In this document: positions 1 through 12,143 of the stretch, piece after piece | Layout: every line of letters begins with the position of its first letter | How positions within the stretch are numbered: position 1 is the stretch's first letter | Source of the DNA: Acanthococcus lagerstroemiae | Lineage: Eukaryota > Arthropoda > Insecta > Hemiptera > Eriococcidae | NCBI GenBank assembly: GCA_031841125.1 | Contig: CM063108.1 | Location: 71,520,344 to 71,584,343 of the forward strand | Direction: 5' to 3' | DNA: 64,000 nt | Made by a program: the position numbers and the translations under genes | The notes under the pieces: generated by a model | Databases searched by the model: none | Told to the model about the DNA's origin: nothing | The model's input: the letters and a program-made list of their open reading frames with translations, nothing else

Positions 1-469
1 TTGGCCCCGGGACACCGCGCCCCCTATCTCGGAAACGCCCCCAATGGGCCTGCGTCAGAATAGGGAGGATAGTTAATTAGAATATAAACTATCCTACATT
101 TTACACTCGTCAAAAATAATATGCTTTCCTTCCAATTGTAAAAAATTACGTAAGTCATTATACTACAGCGTTCATCGTCGTGGCTGTCTCCGGTCGAGTT
201 TTTTTGAACATTATAATGTTTTACATTTTTTCACTCCATGTTCTGGACAAACTGATTGGGGAATATCGTCACAGAAGATTGCAAGAATACATTAACAGCA
301 CTGATGACAAGTTTTCTCATTTGATACTCAGTGTAGTCGATTACTTAAAATCAGTCCCCGGTGGTTAAATTCTTCCGCGTCGTCAGTTTTTGATAAATCG
401 GAATACGGATTATAGAAAATTTTTGGAATCGATAAAAAGTCAACATGGACGTTATCAGTTCAATTCCGC
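1..469. other. Non-coding stretch at window edge
   Basis: The first 45 bases are GC-rich and differ sharply from the AT-rich DNA that follows, so they may be the end of a repeat that lies mostly outside the window. A 62-codon open frame at 180-368 has no recognisable domain and begins at a GTG. I see no gene here. Confidence 0.4.
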
Positions 470-1420
470 CCTGGTTAAAAATTTAACTTACACATAATCA
501 GATGCAGCGGAAAAGTATCAAATTAGAATCAAAAACCGAAAAGCATCGGAACAGTAAGACCATAGGATATTAAAATCCACCGAATTATGAACAGAAAAAG
601 ATACTAACCAAGCTCACACACCATCAAAATTTTAAAAATTGTCAAAGAATACTAAAACTAGATCAAGGAAGTCTGGAAAACATTAAAAATCATCAAATGA
701 AAATGAAGAAGAAAATTATTAATACTGAAAAATAAGACAAGAAATCAAAACCAAAAATACCAATATCCAAACAAATTAGAAACAAAACAAAACAAAAGCA
801 TCAAATCAGGGCCAAAAAACGAATCAAGATATTTCAGAGAACCTCAAAATTATACGCGAAGTCAAAGCAAGTAAAACGCAGACACTACACCAATCGACGA
901 TAAAAGAAAGTCAAAATTGCTTTTTTTTCTTTCTTCTGTTTGTGGAGAGAGGGGGAGGAGGAGGAGGAGGAAAAGGAGGAGGCGGATGCAGAAAACTCTG
1001 ACTAAAACTCTCAATGGCCCAACATTTAATACAAACCAGAAAATTACCAAATTATGAGACTTAAACGAGACCAGATAAGACCGGAAATATCGAAAAAGAC
1101 CAAGCCAAAGTCCCCAAATCAAGACCATAGAAGAAGGTAACATGAACAAAACTCGCAAATATGTACAAAAGAAAAAAATACCTAACACCATCAAATTAGA
1201 ATTAAAAAAGATTGAAGCGAGAACAATATATTATCGAAAGAAAAAAAAACCTGTAAATTATGATAAAAAACAGAACAAGGCCAAAAACGTATACAAACTA
1301 CTACATCACGACGAAATGAAACCAAAAAATACATGAACCGGACTAAATACGACCAAAATAAAACTGAAGAAGCACTGACGTAATTAGGAACCAAATTCGG
1401 AGTAATTTTAAGAGATGAAA
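470..1420. repeat. A-rich degenerate tandem-like repeat
   Basis: The plus strand is strongly A-rich and poor in T for almost 1 kb, with loosely recurring words such as ATCAAATTAGAA and CCAAAAA. A G/A tract (940-985) sits inside it. This looks like an old degenerate simple or minisatellite repeat. The open frames that cross it are low-complexity and carry no domain. Confidence 0.45.
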
Positions 1421-1871
1421 CTAAGTAAGACCAGAACATTTATTCGCTCACTTCTTATGACGATTTTTCCACCTAAAATGTTCACAGAATTCTCAACAGT
1501 TCAACAGTTCAAGCAGGATTTCGTTCCCACAACCTCTTTCATATCTACACCACTGGTTCATGATCCAAAGGTCTTACTTAACATTTTCGAAAAGATACAA
1601 CCAAATTTCCAAGTTCGGAGAGATGTAACCATGGCCTTCAAGGGGAAGACAGAAACACACAAAAAACAAAATTGATACACACATTCAACAATCACAAAAA
1701 CATGAAACTGATAAGAGTATGTGTCAATAATAGCCATAAATTAAGGATTTTAAAGGACGTATTCTGGCGTACATTCAAGACTTATTCTTTTTGGGTATGA
1801 TTTATCGGCACGCTACCCACAATCGATATGCCACGAGATATATACAAGTTGGACGCCACATACAAATATAG

Positions 1872-1999
1872 CATGCCGTATAAAATGTCGCACTGAATAA
1901 AAAGTTAACGAACGACCTAACAAATTGTATGCACGGCCACTGAATACACCTCATGCCATATAAAACGCTGCACTGAATAAAAATTTATTTAACGTTCAT
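1872..1999 (+). repeat. Two-copy direct repeat, 80-bp period
   Basis: A block starting CATGCCGTATAAAA at 1872 recurs 80 bp later as CATGCCATATAAAA at 1952. Both continue into GCACTGAATAAAAA followed by an AACG word. This is a diverged local duplication of unknown origin. Confidence 0.55.
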
Positions 2000-2684
2000 G
2001 CTTCACGATGTAATACAGGGCAACATGAACACACCAAAGAACTGCTAGAAGGACTTCACATAAAATTACATAAAGAAATGACATAAAGACATGAAAGTAG
2101 GCAAATATATTATAACGTTTTCAGGATTAGTTGTCTACTAACCCGGCTAATGAAGGGTCACACACATGAGACACCCTAAGGCAAGCTTCTATTATCAGAA
2201 AAGCCAAGTGACTATTGTCAGTTTCGTCAGGATTGTTATTAGTAGATATGATAACACGTATTCAAATAACAACAAACAACTCGAACAGGCCAACTGAAGG
2301 CAGGGGAATATTTTTCATTTAAGTGAGTTAAAATTCAATACTTTCGAGGACCTTTCTCTTGCCTGTTCTTTATCTCTCTGAGAGGAATTCTGTCTGCGAG
2401 CCAGAGATGAAAAAATTCTCATTCCTGCTTCCTAGTATTTTGACAATTTCAACTGAAATTCCATTTTTCTGTTTTTCCAATAAAATTTTGCAACAAGAAT
2501 TCTCAATTCCCGTTTCCCAGAAAAAATGTACAATAGGAATTCCCTTTCTCAAAATCCCATTTAATAATACATACAATTAAATTCGCTTATTAGTAACTTT
2601 CTGAGATGCTTTAATAAGCCGATTGTTTAAAGTAAACGATTGGATATAAAAAAAGGAGAGATGTGTTGTGTGAGTAATTGAGAC

Positions 2685-2815
2685 TTTGTTCAGAACTTTT
2701 CAAGGCTCTTCCGAACTTCCCGAAGACTCTTCCTGGCTTGATATGTACTCGCCAAGATTTGATCAAGACTTTAAAACTCCTCAAGACTCGCTAAGACCAT
2801 TCACAGAAAAAGCCA
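2685..2815. repeat. Degenerate CAAGACT-type repeat, short block
   Basis: Words of the type TTCAAGGCTC, TCAAGACTTT and TCAAGACTCGC recur every 10 to 25 bases. The same vocabulary builds a longer block at 20225-20935, so both probably come from one repeat family. Confidence 0.5.
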
Positions 2816-3779
2816 TATGATTCATTCTTGATTTTAATTAACATTTCATGAGAAATACACGTTGTATTCATTTATTGTGGCATGGCGTCGAAGTTCGTTA
2901 GCTGCTATTTATATGGCGTCGCATTGAACTATTAAGGGCGTTTCTATATGACAATTTTGTGGCGTGCAGTTTCATTTTTAGTGCGTGCCATTTATTATTC
3001 CTCATTCTCTTTATTCGCGTGTCTGTCTTCACAACTAGAAAAAAAAAGCTTACCAGAATAAAATTAACATTTTTCAACAAAAGCATTAATTTCAACATAA
3101 GATACATGTTCGATACACATATGTTTATAATTTTAGTTTTACTTAATTCTCTAAAGAAATTCAAGAAATCAGAAGGACGTGTACACGAGTTGGTTGCTAT
3201 GTTACTGCGCTTGTAAAACTCTCTATTCATACAACTTATTGTTTTTATTACCAGATGCAGTTAAGTGATCGACAATTTTATTCTAACTGAAATACAAGAA
3301 ATGGCGCCTTGTGACAAACACAAATACAACGATGTCCCGCGTATATCTTTAGGATCTTCGTCACTCGTACATGTTCATGAAAGAAAAAAAAACTCGGTAA
3401 ACTAAGATAAGTAAAATCTATAGGAGTACCACCGAGGGCGATTGATCTGACGTCAGCGTAATAACTGATGTTACTAAGTGGTCTAACCATCAATTTAGGA
3501 ATATTATATCATAATTGGAGGTTACTAAACTACACAGGTTGCCAGGTTGGATGCAAATAATATTTCTGATCGGTTGATGAGGTAATAATCCCTATAAGTA
3601 ACCAATTTCCAATTGCAGATGTCTGTAAACTAGATAGATGGCAACTCAAAAGTCACGGGTAAATAATTATGAACTGGGGCAAGTGAAAGAACTTCAAGAG
3701 TTAGCACTAGCCTACAGTGGTGTAGTTATACCAAAATGGGGGGGGGGGGTTTCAATCTTCAAAAAAAATTTTAGTACCG

Positions 3780-3796
3780 AAGTTATACCGAAATTT
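3780..3796 (+). repeat. SINE target site duplication, left copy
   Basis: AAGTTATACCGAAATTT, identical over 17 bp to 4556-4572. The flanking bases differ on both sides, so the repeat is exactly 17 bp. Confidence 0.85.
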
Positions 3797-4555
3797 GTCG
3801 CTTCGGTGGCGTAGCGGTAAGAATAACGGTTTTTGAAATCCAAAAGTCCCGAGTTCGAATACTGCTACAGCCAGCGTTTCGGTTAATGTCTACGTGCATT
3901 GTACAACTATTATCTGGAACGTACCGAGGCGCAACAGTTGGTGTGGTGGGACGTATAGCGACGCACGCATGCTAAAGTGGCCCCTATGACACCACACCCC
4001 CCGCCACAGGAACTACCCTTTCGAGCATCGCGTCAGTGGCCGGAGGGATGCCTTGGGGCCGGGCCCGAGCCCCCATTTCCACGTGCCGGAACGGTACGCG
4101 CGTCCTACCAAGGCCACCATGGGGTTCCCTACTGACCAAGGTCCGCACTCCCAGAGCGTTCGCCTGGAAATTTCAGGTCCCCCACGGCCGGACGCGCTGC
4201 CTCTCTTCACTCACCCCTCACCTCCTCGTCTTGGTCCGTGTGTCGACGCAGGCAGGTGGTGACGACGGGTGAGCCCTGCCGGTGAGGCTCAACAGTTAGC
4301 AGCAGAGGTAATGGAAAAGCACGCAATCTGTTACCAGCATCTAAAGGCTGTTAACTAGCCAGAGTGTCGATGGGAGTGCTCCAACGGAACTCAGGGTTGT
4401 ATTAACCCGGCTAGTGAAGTTGGCTCAGTACTACACGGACAATGTAGAAAGCAACCTGGCGCTACTACATAATATGGCTCAACACGTTAGAGGCATAGTG
4501 CAATGGACATAAAGTCTGAGCACTCGGTGTAACCACCACCTCTCCCACAACATTT
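3797..4555 (+). mobile_element. Long tRNA-derived SINE with 17-bp target duplication
   Basis: The element is bracketed by a perfect 17-bp direct repeat, AAGTTATACCGAAATTT, at 3780-3796 and 4556-4572. Its 5' end carries a tRNA-like RNA polymerase III promoter: A-box-like TGGCGTAGCGG at 3807-3817 and B-box-like GAGTTCGAATAC at 3851-3862. The body (about 3938-4281) is GC-rich and matches a reversed copy at 26934-27274. The last 274 bp (4282-4555) are not in that second copy. There is no poly(A) tail; the element ends in AACATTT. At 759 bp it is long for a SINE. Open frames inside it (for example 4036-4272) are by-products of its GC content. It is inserted in the hAT remnant, so it is the younger of the two. 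Confidence 0.75.
3807..3862 (+). promoter_or_regulatory. Internal Pol III promoter (A and B boxes) of the SINE
   Basis: TGGCGTAGCGG (3807-3817) fits the tRNA A-box consensus and GTTCGAATAC (3853-3862) fits the B box. The spacing is normal for a tRNA head. The sequence does not fold into a convincing complete tRNA, so it is annotated as a SINE promoter and not a tRNA gene. Confidence 0.6.
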
Positions 4556-4572
4556 AAGTTATACCGAAATTT
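4556..4572 (+). repeat. SINE target site duplication, right copy
   Basis: Second copy of the 17-bp repeat bracketing the SINE. Confidence 0.85.
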
Positions 4573-4672
4573 TGGATGGCGGAGGTTTAATCAATACAAA
4601 TTAGAGGTAATTTATAAAATACTTAATTAAAACAAACTCCAATTTTTTTTAGCAGCCAATATATCAATGACT

Positions 4673-6510
4673 CTATTTACATCTAACTCGATTTCGCGAT
4701 GTATAGGTACTCAATAACGCAAGACCATTTAGTCGAGTTTCAGACGTTGTATTTCGAAGATAGGTTTTAATACGTTTCATGGTTGAAAAACTTCTTCCAA
4801 CAGATGCAGAAGTCACCGAGAGGGTCGTTATTAATTTTAAAATTGCGTGGATATTCGGAAACAGGTTTACGTCACATCGATTCAGAGCATCGACAATAGA
4901 ACGAGGCGTATCATATTCAGGGACTGATTGTTCTGACCAGCGTTGCCTCCAGATCAGAAACTCTTTAACAACACTATTTTCTTTGACGTTCACCACATTT
5001 GGCCACTGCAATAAAATTATAGAAACACTTTCCCTTATTTCAGCTTCAGACAAATTTCGTAATTTTTCTGGTAAAATATTTTGAATTTTTAATAACGTTG
5101 TTTTGTGTTTTAAAAAATCGCTGATCTAACTGAGAAATAAGGTGATCAAGAAAAGGAATGAATGAATGGCGACTGATGGTAGTAATTCTCAGGACCGCTG
5201 AAGGGTAATTTTCACGATTCTTTTGAATCTTTTGTCAGCCTTCGTACTTTAATTTCACTTGGTACTTTCACTTGGTACTTTAATTTTTTCCCCAATCTGA
5301 GCAGCAATTTCTTCAGCTACGCTGTATAGGTCATGAAATTTTTCCAGCGCATTACTTCGCACTCCTTTTTCAGTAAAACTTTCTCATCATTTATCATTTT
5401 CATCGCAGATTAAGATGGCAGCTAAGTCGTAAACGAAAACATTTCGTCAATGATTACTAAGCAGGAAATAATGAAAGTACTGTTCTCGAGAACTTGCGTA
5501 AACGTAAAAACGCTTTCTTGGAACTTTCGTGGTCTTCTCCTCGTTGAATACTTCCCAGAGCAGAAAAGATGAGTTTAAAAAAAATCCTTAAACGTAAGCA
5601 ATTATAGCGTCGAGTCGCTCGGTCCACCGTGTTATACACAATCTCATTAAACGTTGTTTTTTTATTTCACAATTCAATTCACGTACAGCATCTTCCAAAA
5701 TTCTCTCTCGTTTATTAGACAGTCTAAAAAATGTTATTACTTCTTTAATCATGCCTATACTATTTCTAATGTTTGGTATAGAACACGTATCACTCACAGC
5801 TAAATTTCAGGAATGACTAGCGCAGTGAACATATAATGCCTTAAGATACTTTTCTGTTACTCTAAATGCACAACCTTGAAGTTTACCACTCTTGCATGCC
5901 GCACCGTCATATCATCGTCCCCTAAGAAAATTTAAATCCAACTTCAACTTCTCGCATGTTTCAATTATTGAAGTCATCGGCAGTCCAAGACCCGTAACAT
6001 CTTTTACATGGACGAAAGTTAAAAAATCTTCTCTCAAGTAGATACCAGACTCACATTTTTCGGTATACCGGGCGCACAACGAAAACTGCTCAGTCCCACC
6101 AAAATGTCAGTTGTTCCGTCAGCTAAGATACTAAAACTTAAACTTTGGGCTTTATTAATTTTGGAAACAATTTCGCTGGAAATTATTTCACCGCATATTT
6201 TTATAGTTTCGTTTTGTATCTGTGGACTACAGTACCAAGTTCTTGTAGCGCACTGGACGGGTACGAGAGAGAAACAAGTGGTCTCGTAAAGTTATTATCT
6301 CCCGACTCCACACAAAAACGTAACAATGACCGAAAATTTCCATCATTTTCTTTCGGAGTTTCTGAAGATACCAAAATCACGATGACCACGGAAAGCAAGT
6401 TTCTGTCTTTCAATTAAGATTATAGTTTTAATAATTGACGCTAAAATTTCCCGATTTTGTAAAATTGCTGAATGCCTGGCAGTATCAAGTGGAAGATGCA
6501 CATTTAACTA
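4673..6510 (-). pseudogene. hAT transposase (ZMYM1-like) pseudogene
   Basis: Read on the minus strand, several frames broken by stops and frameshifts follow the order of a ZMYM1-like hAT transposase. The N-terminal part (about 6200-6480) resembles the region with RGHRD and the EGNFR-like segment. The core (about 5800-6080) contains SLCARYTEKCESG, YDGAACKSGK and ALYVHC words. The next part (5588-5797) carries an LCITRWTERLDAI motif, typical of the RNase H-like fold of these enzymes. The C-terminal dimerisation domain (4673-5053) contains ASVGRSFSTMKRIKTYLR. A stop lies just after the ALYVHC block, and no upstream zinc finger is visible beyond 6510. The coding capacity is lost. The family is judged by eye. 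Confidence 0.75.
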
Positions 6511-9500
6511 TTTTTTTTTTTGGCTTTGTTTACATATTTTGCCCCCAAATTTGATAAAATTGATAAAAATGACTGAATAATCTTGCGCTTCTTTCAAGTT
6601 AAACCAAGTTTTTGGCAATCGGTGACGAAAAGTTGACGATTATTACTAAATTTAATTAGAAATAACGTAAATCCGAAAGACATCATTCAAAATGTTGATC
6701 TACTTACTAATATAGTCAATTTTCAAATTGTAATTATTCGCGAGAGAATGTTAGAAATTATACGGACATTACTTCATAAAAATATAAATACCTTTTCCTA
6801 CAAATTTCATTCTTATCATTTTTCAGGTAATTCCACGTACTTTCGAGAAATTTCGACATAAATGGAAAAATTTATTAACTTCCCATTAGACTACATGTAT
6901 TTCATTTTGTTTCTTTCCCCCAATGTTGATAGCGAGTGTTCTGGTGACGTCATGCGTCACTGCTTTTTTTTGAAACATACAAACTTTCGAACCATTTTCT
7001 GTTTGTTATTGTGAAAAATGGAAGGTACCAATGGCCCAATAAATTGTACCTTCATTTAAAAAAAAAACAAAAAAAAAACGCGTTTTTTCTATTTCCCCTT
7101 CCGGCAACACAAGACACGAGGATTTCGGCACAGTTTAAATTTTTTTAAATTTTCGGTGTTTGGCCTCTTAATAGTCTCTTAAAAACGTAAAAAAGGCAGA
7201 CATTGAAAATGTAAGGTCAGTTTCAGAATTAAGAATCAACACAAAATATTTTTTCCCAGTATTGTCAAGTGTGTAACACAGGGATTCTCTTTGCATAAAC
7301 TGTCCATCATGTTAGAAAAAAGAGAAAATTCAATCTTATCAAAAAAGTAGCCCACAAATGAGATTTTATTTTTCTCAAATTAATTCCAATAAAGGTTCAA
7401 AAGTAATTTTTGGTATTAGTTAACGTTAGTGATTCACCGAAAAATTGAGGAAGTAGAGTAAAATCTAAATCCGAATTCGGAATAAGCAAGGAAAGTACGT
7501 TCAGAAAAGTTGGATCCAAATCACCCGCCTGAAATTCCTTACCTTGCAAATTTACAGGGCCAGGACAAAAGTTTAGGTATATTCAACATCAGGGGATATA
7601 TATTAAAGAACGGTAAATGAAGATTGTTTAACTTTAATGCCCATTTGGTATGAACTGATATTGAAAATGACTGATAATTGGGTCACGTTATTTTCATACG
7701 ATAATGAAAAATTTGAGGCCTACGTCCAACATTCGAAAATTTGTAATTAGTACGGGAGTTAGACGGTGTAATGGTTAGGGATCATAGCACTCCAAGTAAC
7801 CTGCATACGTCAACGAACCTCGCGATGAAAACTTTTCATCACTATAAAAGCAAACAATAGGAAGAAACATTTTTCCTAACTTTGGAACGTGGAGAAAGGG
7901 GAACAAAAATGGACTCGGATGATACGTAATCAACTAATCGGAACAGCCTTTTCCCATAATCAACCACATTCTTTTATTGACTGATAATCCTTGCCTTCCA
8001 AGTCGAGCTCATCTTGATGGAACAGAACAGCCACAACATACTACAAAAATAGAGGGACCTACAACTGCAGTTATCAAGTCACATATTTTTGAGTGCAACG
8101 TCCTATAATTTCAATAGAATATCGAATCACAATCATCACTATGCACACGCACTGCAACGGTGCCTCTGCAAATGCACGCGTATGGTACACTGAAATATGA
8201 AAAGAGTAACTGGTTCGAACCAGTTGATCGAACCGTTTTAGAGCTTTGTGTGCTATGCACCGCACACAGAATCTCGCTGCAACAGAATTAATAGGGCGCC
8301 TTTTCAACTTCCTCCGTCTATGGAGATAATTAAGCCGTAAACGTACCCACTGAAAGCGTTTGTTCCACTCGAACTGAATAGAGCCGAGCGAAGAGAAGAA
8401 AAAAATCGCAGCCTTAGAGCCTTTCTCTTCCTAGTCGATACGCTATATACGTAGCCTACAGTAGATACCGATACGAATATGCACGCACCTCAGCGAGAAA
8501 CAAAATCTAGACAGGAGTCGCGTCGTATTCCATTTCGGTTTCGAGAATATAAGCACCTAATTTTTTTTAAATTATAAACGGACTCAAAACTCACTCTGAG
8601 CTTGGACATGGGCACATATTCGATTATACTTTCAATTCCCCAATTAAAACAAAGTCTTTGCGATTACGTTTTATAAATACATATGTAAGTATACATATGC
8701 GCTCGCTGTCTCTTTTTCTCTCTCTTTGTCACTCTCAGTTATCTCGTTCTCTTTCTAGATCGAAGTACGATACTTGGAGAAAAAAATTTATTAGTGAACG
8801 CCCTTTTTCCGGCTACTTGTATACGAAACCGGTTCGATTGTACATACTGGTAATTACGAAATGTATACAACTAGTTGTGTGTCTTTCGGAACGTGAGCTT
8901 CACACATTCCACGAGGCATATGGCGCAGGTACGAGTATTAATTTATTCTATTTACTGGTGATGAGTTTGGGTACAGTGACGGTTGATGGAACAGTTACGT
9001 ACGAAACCTATAGGTCGGTCATTCACCTGAGACCACAATTACTATATGAGTCGGTCAGCAATGATGGTCAGTAATAGCCGGTCCAGTGGTTCGTAAATTC
9101 ATTGCGTTCGTATGTAACGTTAGAAGAGAAAGGTAATCCGAGTACGAGAAAGCGCGTACAGCGGTTAACGCTAGCAAACTGGTTCGTCGTTTACGAAATT
9201 ATCGAAATTTCGCCGTTCGTCACTGCGTATATCTTTACGTTTGTCGTCTCGTACGTCCGGAACGTGGAAGCTGAACGCACTAAAAAAGCTCGTTCAGCTT
9301 TTGATCAAACCGAGATTCGGAAATGGTCGAGTAGAAAGTACCACGTGCCTCCCTAGAAGGGAAAGAACAAAAGTGAAATTTTGCAGCGAGTATTAATGTT
9401 TTTGGAACCGTTTTGTTTGTAATTGAATGTCCGGCGATGGTACGAACTGATTGGCTTGGGACATCGAAGGTCGTTGTAACCTGACGAATCTTTACCCTCA

Positions 9501-11591
9501 AATTGTTGAACGGCAACCTAGAAGAACGGCTCAGCTTTAAAATGGCTGAAAGTAAAGCTTGAAATTGAGCCGTATTCACGACGCTGAGTAAAACGCTTAG
9601 CGATCAGAGGCGGACTAAAATTATTAAACAATTCTAAAAACATCAAAAGATTGATTAAAACTGACGCTATTGCATCTTCTTCCATGAAATTATATCACAA
9701 AAATCGTCCCGATCCATAAATGCAAAGAAGTGAGTGTGCCCAATTTCACCCTCGTTTTTCCGGTAATTCTCGTGGTATGCAGATTTTGCACCACTGTGCG
9801 GCGCTGCAGCTTCGTTGCAAATACAGTCTAACTAGATAAATTTTAGCGAATATCGCGAATATCGATCAGTGTAATCGGAAAGTTCACATCATCAAAGTTC
9901 CAGTAGTCCTTATCAGATTCTGTAAGAAGAATTTCAGTGGCGCAATGTGGGAGGGAGTTCGTTTGCTTAGCCTTCATAAAACCTCCATAAGCCCTTCCAA
10001 AAATGTCCCGATCCAAAATTTTTCTTTATTTCGGAGAAGCGAGTCCACGATATGAACCAGTCTACTCTCTCAACTTGAAACAGCGCATATACGCTATAGC
10101 TGAAAAACCAGCGAATTCCTTTGGTTCAAATTTAGAGAGTATTAATACTGTTTTTACATGAAATGCTGAAATTCTCAATCTCCAACTCCCCTTCCCCCTC
10201 CTGGAAATGTCGCTCTATCTCTCCTCTTCTGAAGCTCTTCGAAGTAATTTACCTAATTTCTCCCGGACTTCAATCCATTATTTATGTAGGCGAAGTTGAA
10301 TCTTGAATTGCAGGAAAATAAGTGGAGCGAAGTATGCCAGTTATGGATTATCTTCTTTGACGCGCATGGAAGCCGTAATTTTGAAGTGGGTTCCGCTTTT
10401 ACGTAGACTATCGGAACAGCATACCTTCGAACACTTTTATAATATCTGGAGAGGACGACTTTCGGGGTCAAATTTGATTTTTTGCGCATTTTCTTCCGAA
10501 CGTCCATCTGATTTACAAGCGGATCAAAGGTTCGGAGAAGAACGATATATCGCCTAGCTTTAGGTAGGTAAAATATATTATAGTATTAATTTAGTCATCC
10601 ACGGAAATTCACTTCAGTAAGGATGGCTTCTTGATCATTTTAAGTCCAGTATTTCCGCGGTATAATTACAAAGTGATTAATTGATTTAAAGAAATATTTA
10701 CAGGCGTTTAATCTTCGAGGATGAAGAATGACGAGTGTAAAAGTGGAATTCGCAGCTACCGACTCGCGAAATTTAATTGACAAAGTTTTCGTAACCTTTC
10801 TCGCGAGCAAGTTTTTTTTATTATTATTATTTTTTTAATTTATTCATTTATTTATTCATTTCTACCCATCTAGTATCTTTATAGTCTTTATCTGCTCGTT
10901 ATGCGTTTGTATACAGCGAACGGATTTCGAGTCGTTCGACTCAACTGCAAGGGTGATGTAGGTTAATCAGCTGTTTGTTTACATTCGGACATTCGCCTTG
11001 TACTTTCTATAATTGCTTGCCAGGGGTATGTAAAGTGTACCATGATAAAAAATGTATAATATAGAGTCGATGTCTGTTATGTATACAGAGAAGAATTTCA
11101 TTTTATTTAGCGGATTTCTGGGCGGCCTCGTAGGATTACGAGTTTTATTGCGGCCTCCTATAAGGCTGAATTATTGGAAATCTTGGGCCGAGTTTTGCCG
11201 AGGTATTCAATGCTGCTCCGTTACAAAGGGACTGAAGAGCCTGAATATTAATAGGGCGGCAGTTTGAAATATCTGCCATTAGTTCATTCGCTTTGAAGTC
11301 GTCAAAAAGTGGTTAATTTCACTCGCTTACAGGACAATATCATCCAGGCGAAATTTCAAATTACGAACTGTGAAAAAATGAGCCCAGTGTAATTAGAAAT
11401 ATGTACACACTTCGCTGTATTATCCATTGCCGCTTTTTGAACAGTTTCTAAATAAGAATTTGCGGCAAAATTGTAAAGAAAATTCATTTCTTTCTAATTT
11501 TGGAGCATTACAGACGCAGGTACAGCCTTTCAGTTTTCAGAATACGCCATTTGTGTACACGAAGTTTTTCGTTCCCGCAAGTCCTCCAAAA
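6511..11591. other. Non-coding stretch
   Basis: No recognisable gene or transposon body. The 138-codon frame at 8658-9074 (+) and the frames at 9280-9579 (-) and 10253-10557 (both strands) have no domain or supporting splice structure. Local features are a hairpin at 7021-7053, an 18-bp palindrome at 8208-8225 and a T-rich TTATT/ATTT tract near 10808-10862. Confidence 0.4.
7021..7053. repeat. Short inverted repeat followed by A tract
   Basis: GAAGGTAC (7021-7028) and GTACCTTC (7046-7053) form 8-bp perfect arms around a 17-base loop containing CCCAATAAA. An A-rich tract follows. It could be a repeat end or a chance hairpin. Confidence 0.4.
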
Positions 11592-11608
11592 CTGGGACAT
11601 CCTGTATA
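11592..11608 (-). repeat. Transposon-end-like motif TATACAGGATGTCCCAG
   Basis: On the minus strand the site reads TATACAGGATGTCCCAG, close to TATACCCGGTGTCCCAG at 46922-46938 (+). Such motifs terminate dispersed repeats in many arthropod genomes. No partner terminus was found here. Confidence 0.35.
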
Positions 11609-12097
11609 GTGATTTCTAACATTCATACATAACATTCTCAAATGTAAGAACTTCAGTGATGGGCAACATCATTTGGAAAGGAAATCAAACCAAAAGATTG
11701 AAATGATCAAAAATATGGTGATCCTAAACGCTTTCAATCATTATCTTCGGTAATCGGAACCATCCTGATCTCCCGGTTTCTAAATGATCTAAGGATCATG
11801 ATCTACTGTCAAGTTCATAGAAATCAGGTGAAATCATGATTTAAGAATCAAGAATATCGCAGATCATCAACTTTTTCACGATCTCAGAATAATATAAGAT
11901 GATAACGTGATAATATATGTACAGGGTACACATTATTGCACTAAATTCTTAGAACACGTAATCTGTTCATAAATACAGCACAATCTAATTTTTTATCCGC
12001 TAATCGTTATTGATTTTTACTTACTACGTAAGTTATCACTAACTAATCAAGGCCCTGTAGCCCAGAGTCCACAAAAAATTATTTGCTGTAGCCGCCC

Positions 12098-12143
12098 AAG
12101 CTTGGAAAAATTATTTGCCGAAGCCTGGAAAAATTATTGGTCG
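12098..12143 (+). repeat. 23-bp tandem duplication
   Basis: Units at 12098-12120 and 12121-12143 share 20 of 23 bases and carry GGAAAAATTATT. A third, more degenerate unit precedes them near 12070. The surrounding sequence down to about 12380 has GGAGCC words and may belong to a repeat. Confidence 0.5.

Larger units (their letters stand above)
1421..3714. other. Non-coding AT-rich stretch
   Basis: No recognisable coding sequence. Two local features are listed separately: an 80-bp-period duplication near 1872-1999 and a CAAGACT-type repeat near 2685-2815. The short open frames at 2359-2580 and 2898-3230 lack domains and overlap on both strands, as expected by chance. Confidence 0.4.
3715..6510 (-). 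mobile_element. Decayed hAT element, interrupted by a SINE
   Basis: A hAT transposase remnant reads on the minus strand from about 6510 down to 4673. A plausible terminus, CAGTGGTGTAGTTATACC, sits at 3715, beyond the transposase 3' end. A 759-bp SINE at 3797-4555 separates that terminus from the coding remnant. I could not find the opposite terminus or an 8-bp target duplication, so the left edge is inferred and the right edge (about 6510) is only where transposase similarity stops. Confidence 0.6.

Noticed and set aside
4036..4272. Overlapping open frames of 65-78 codons on both strands
   Set aside because: They lie inside the GC-rich SINE core, and the second copy at 26934-27274 has different frames, so they are by-products of composition.
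2139..4419. 17-base near match TAACCCGGCTARTGAAG at 2139-2155 and 4403-4419
   Set aside because: A 17-mer with one mismatch is expected by chance between positions in a window of this size, and the flanks differ.
7745..7825. tRNA-like sequence (GGTGTAATGGTTAGGGAT followed by CGAACCTCG)
   Set aside because: The A-box part is suggestive, but no cloverleaf or proper B box can be built; not reported as a tRNA gene.
8208..8225. Perfect 18-bp palindrome AACTGGTTCGAACCAGTT
   Set aside because: One palindrome of this length in 64 kb is not far from chance and nothing around it supports a function.
8658..9074. 138-codon open frame
   Set aside because: No domain, a microsatellite-derived Ser/Leu segment at its start, and no splice or repeat context to support it.
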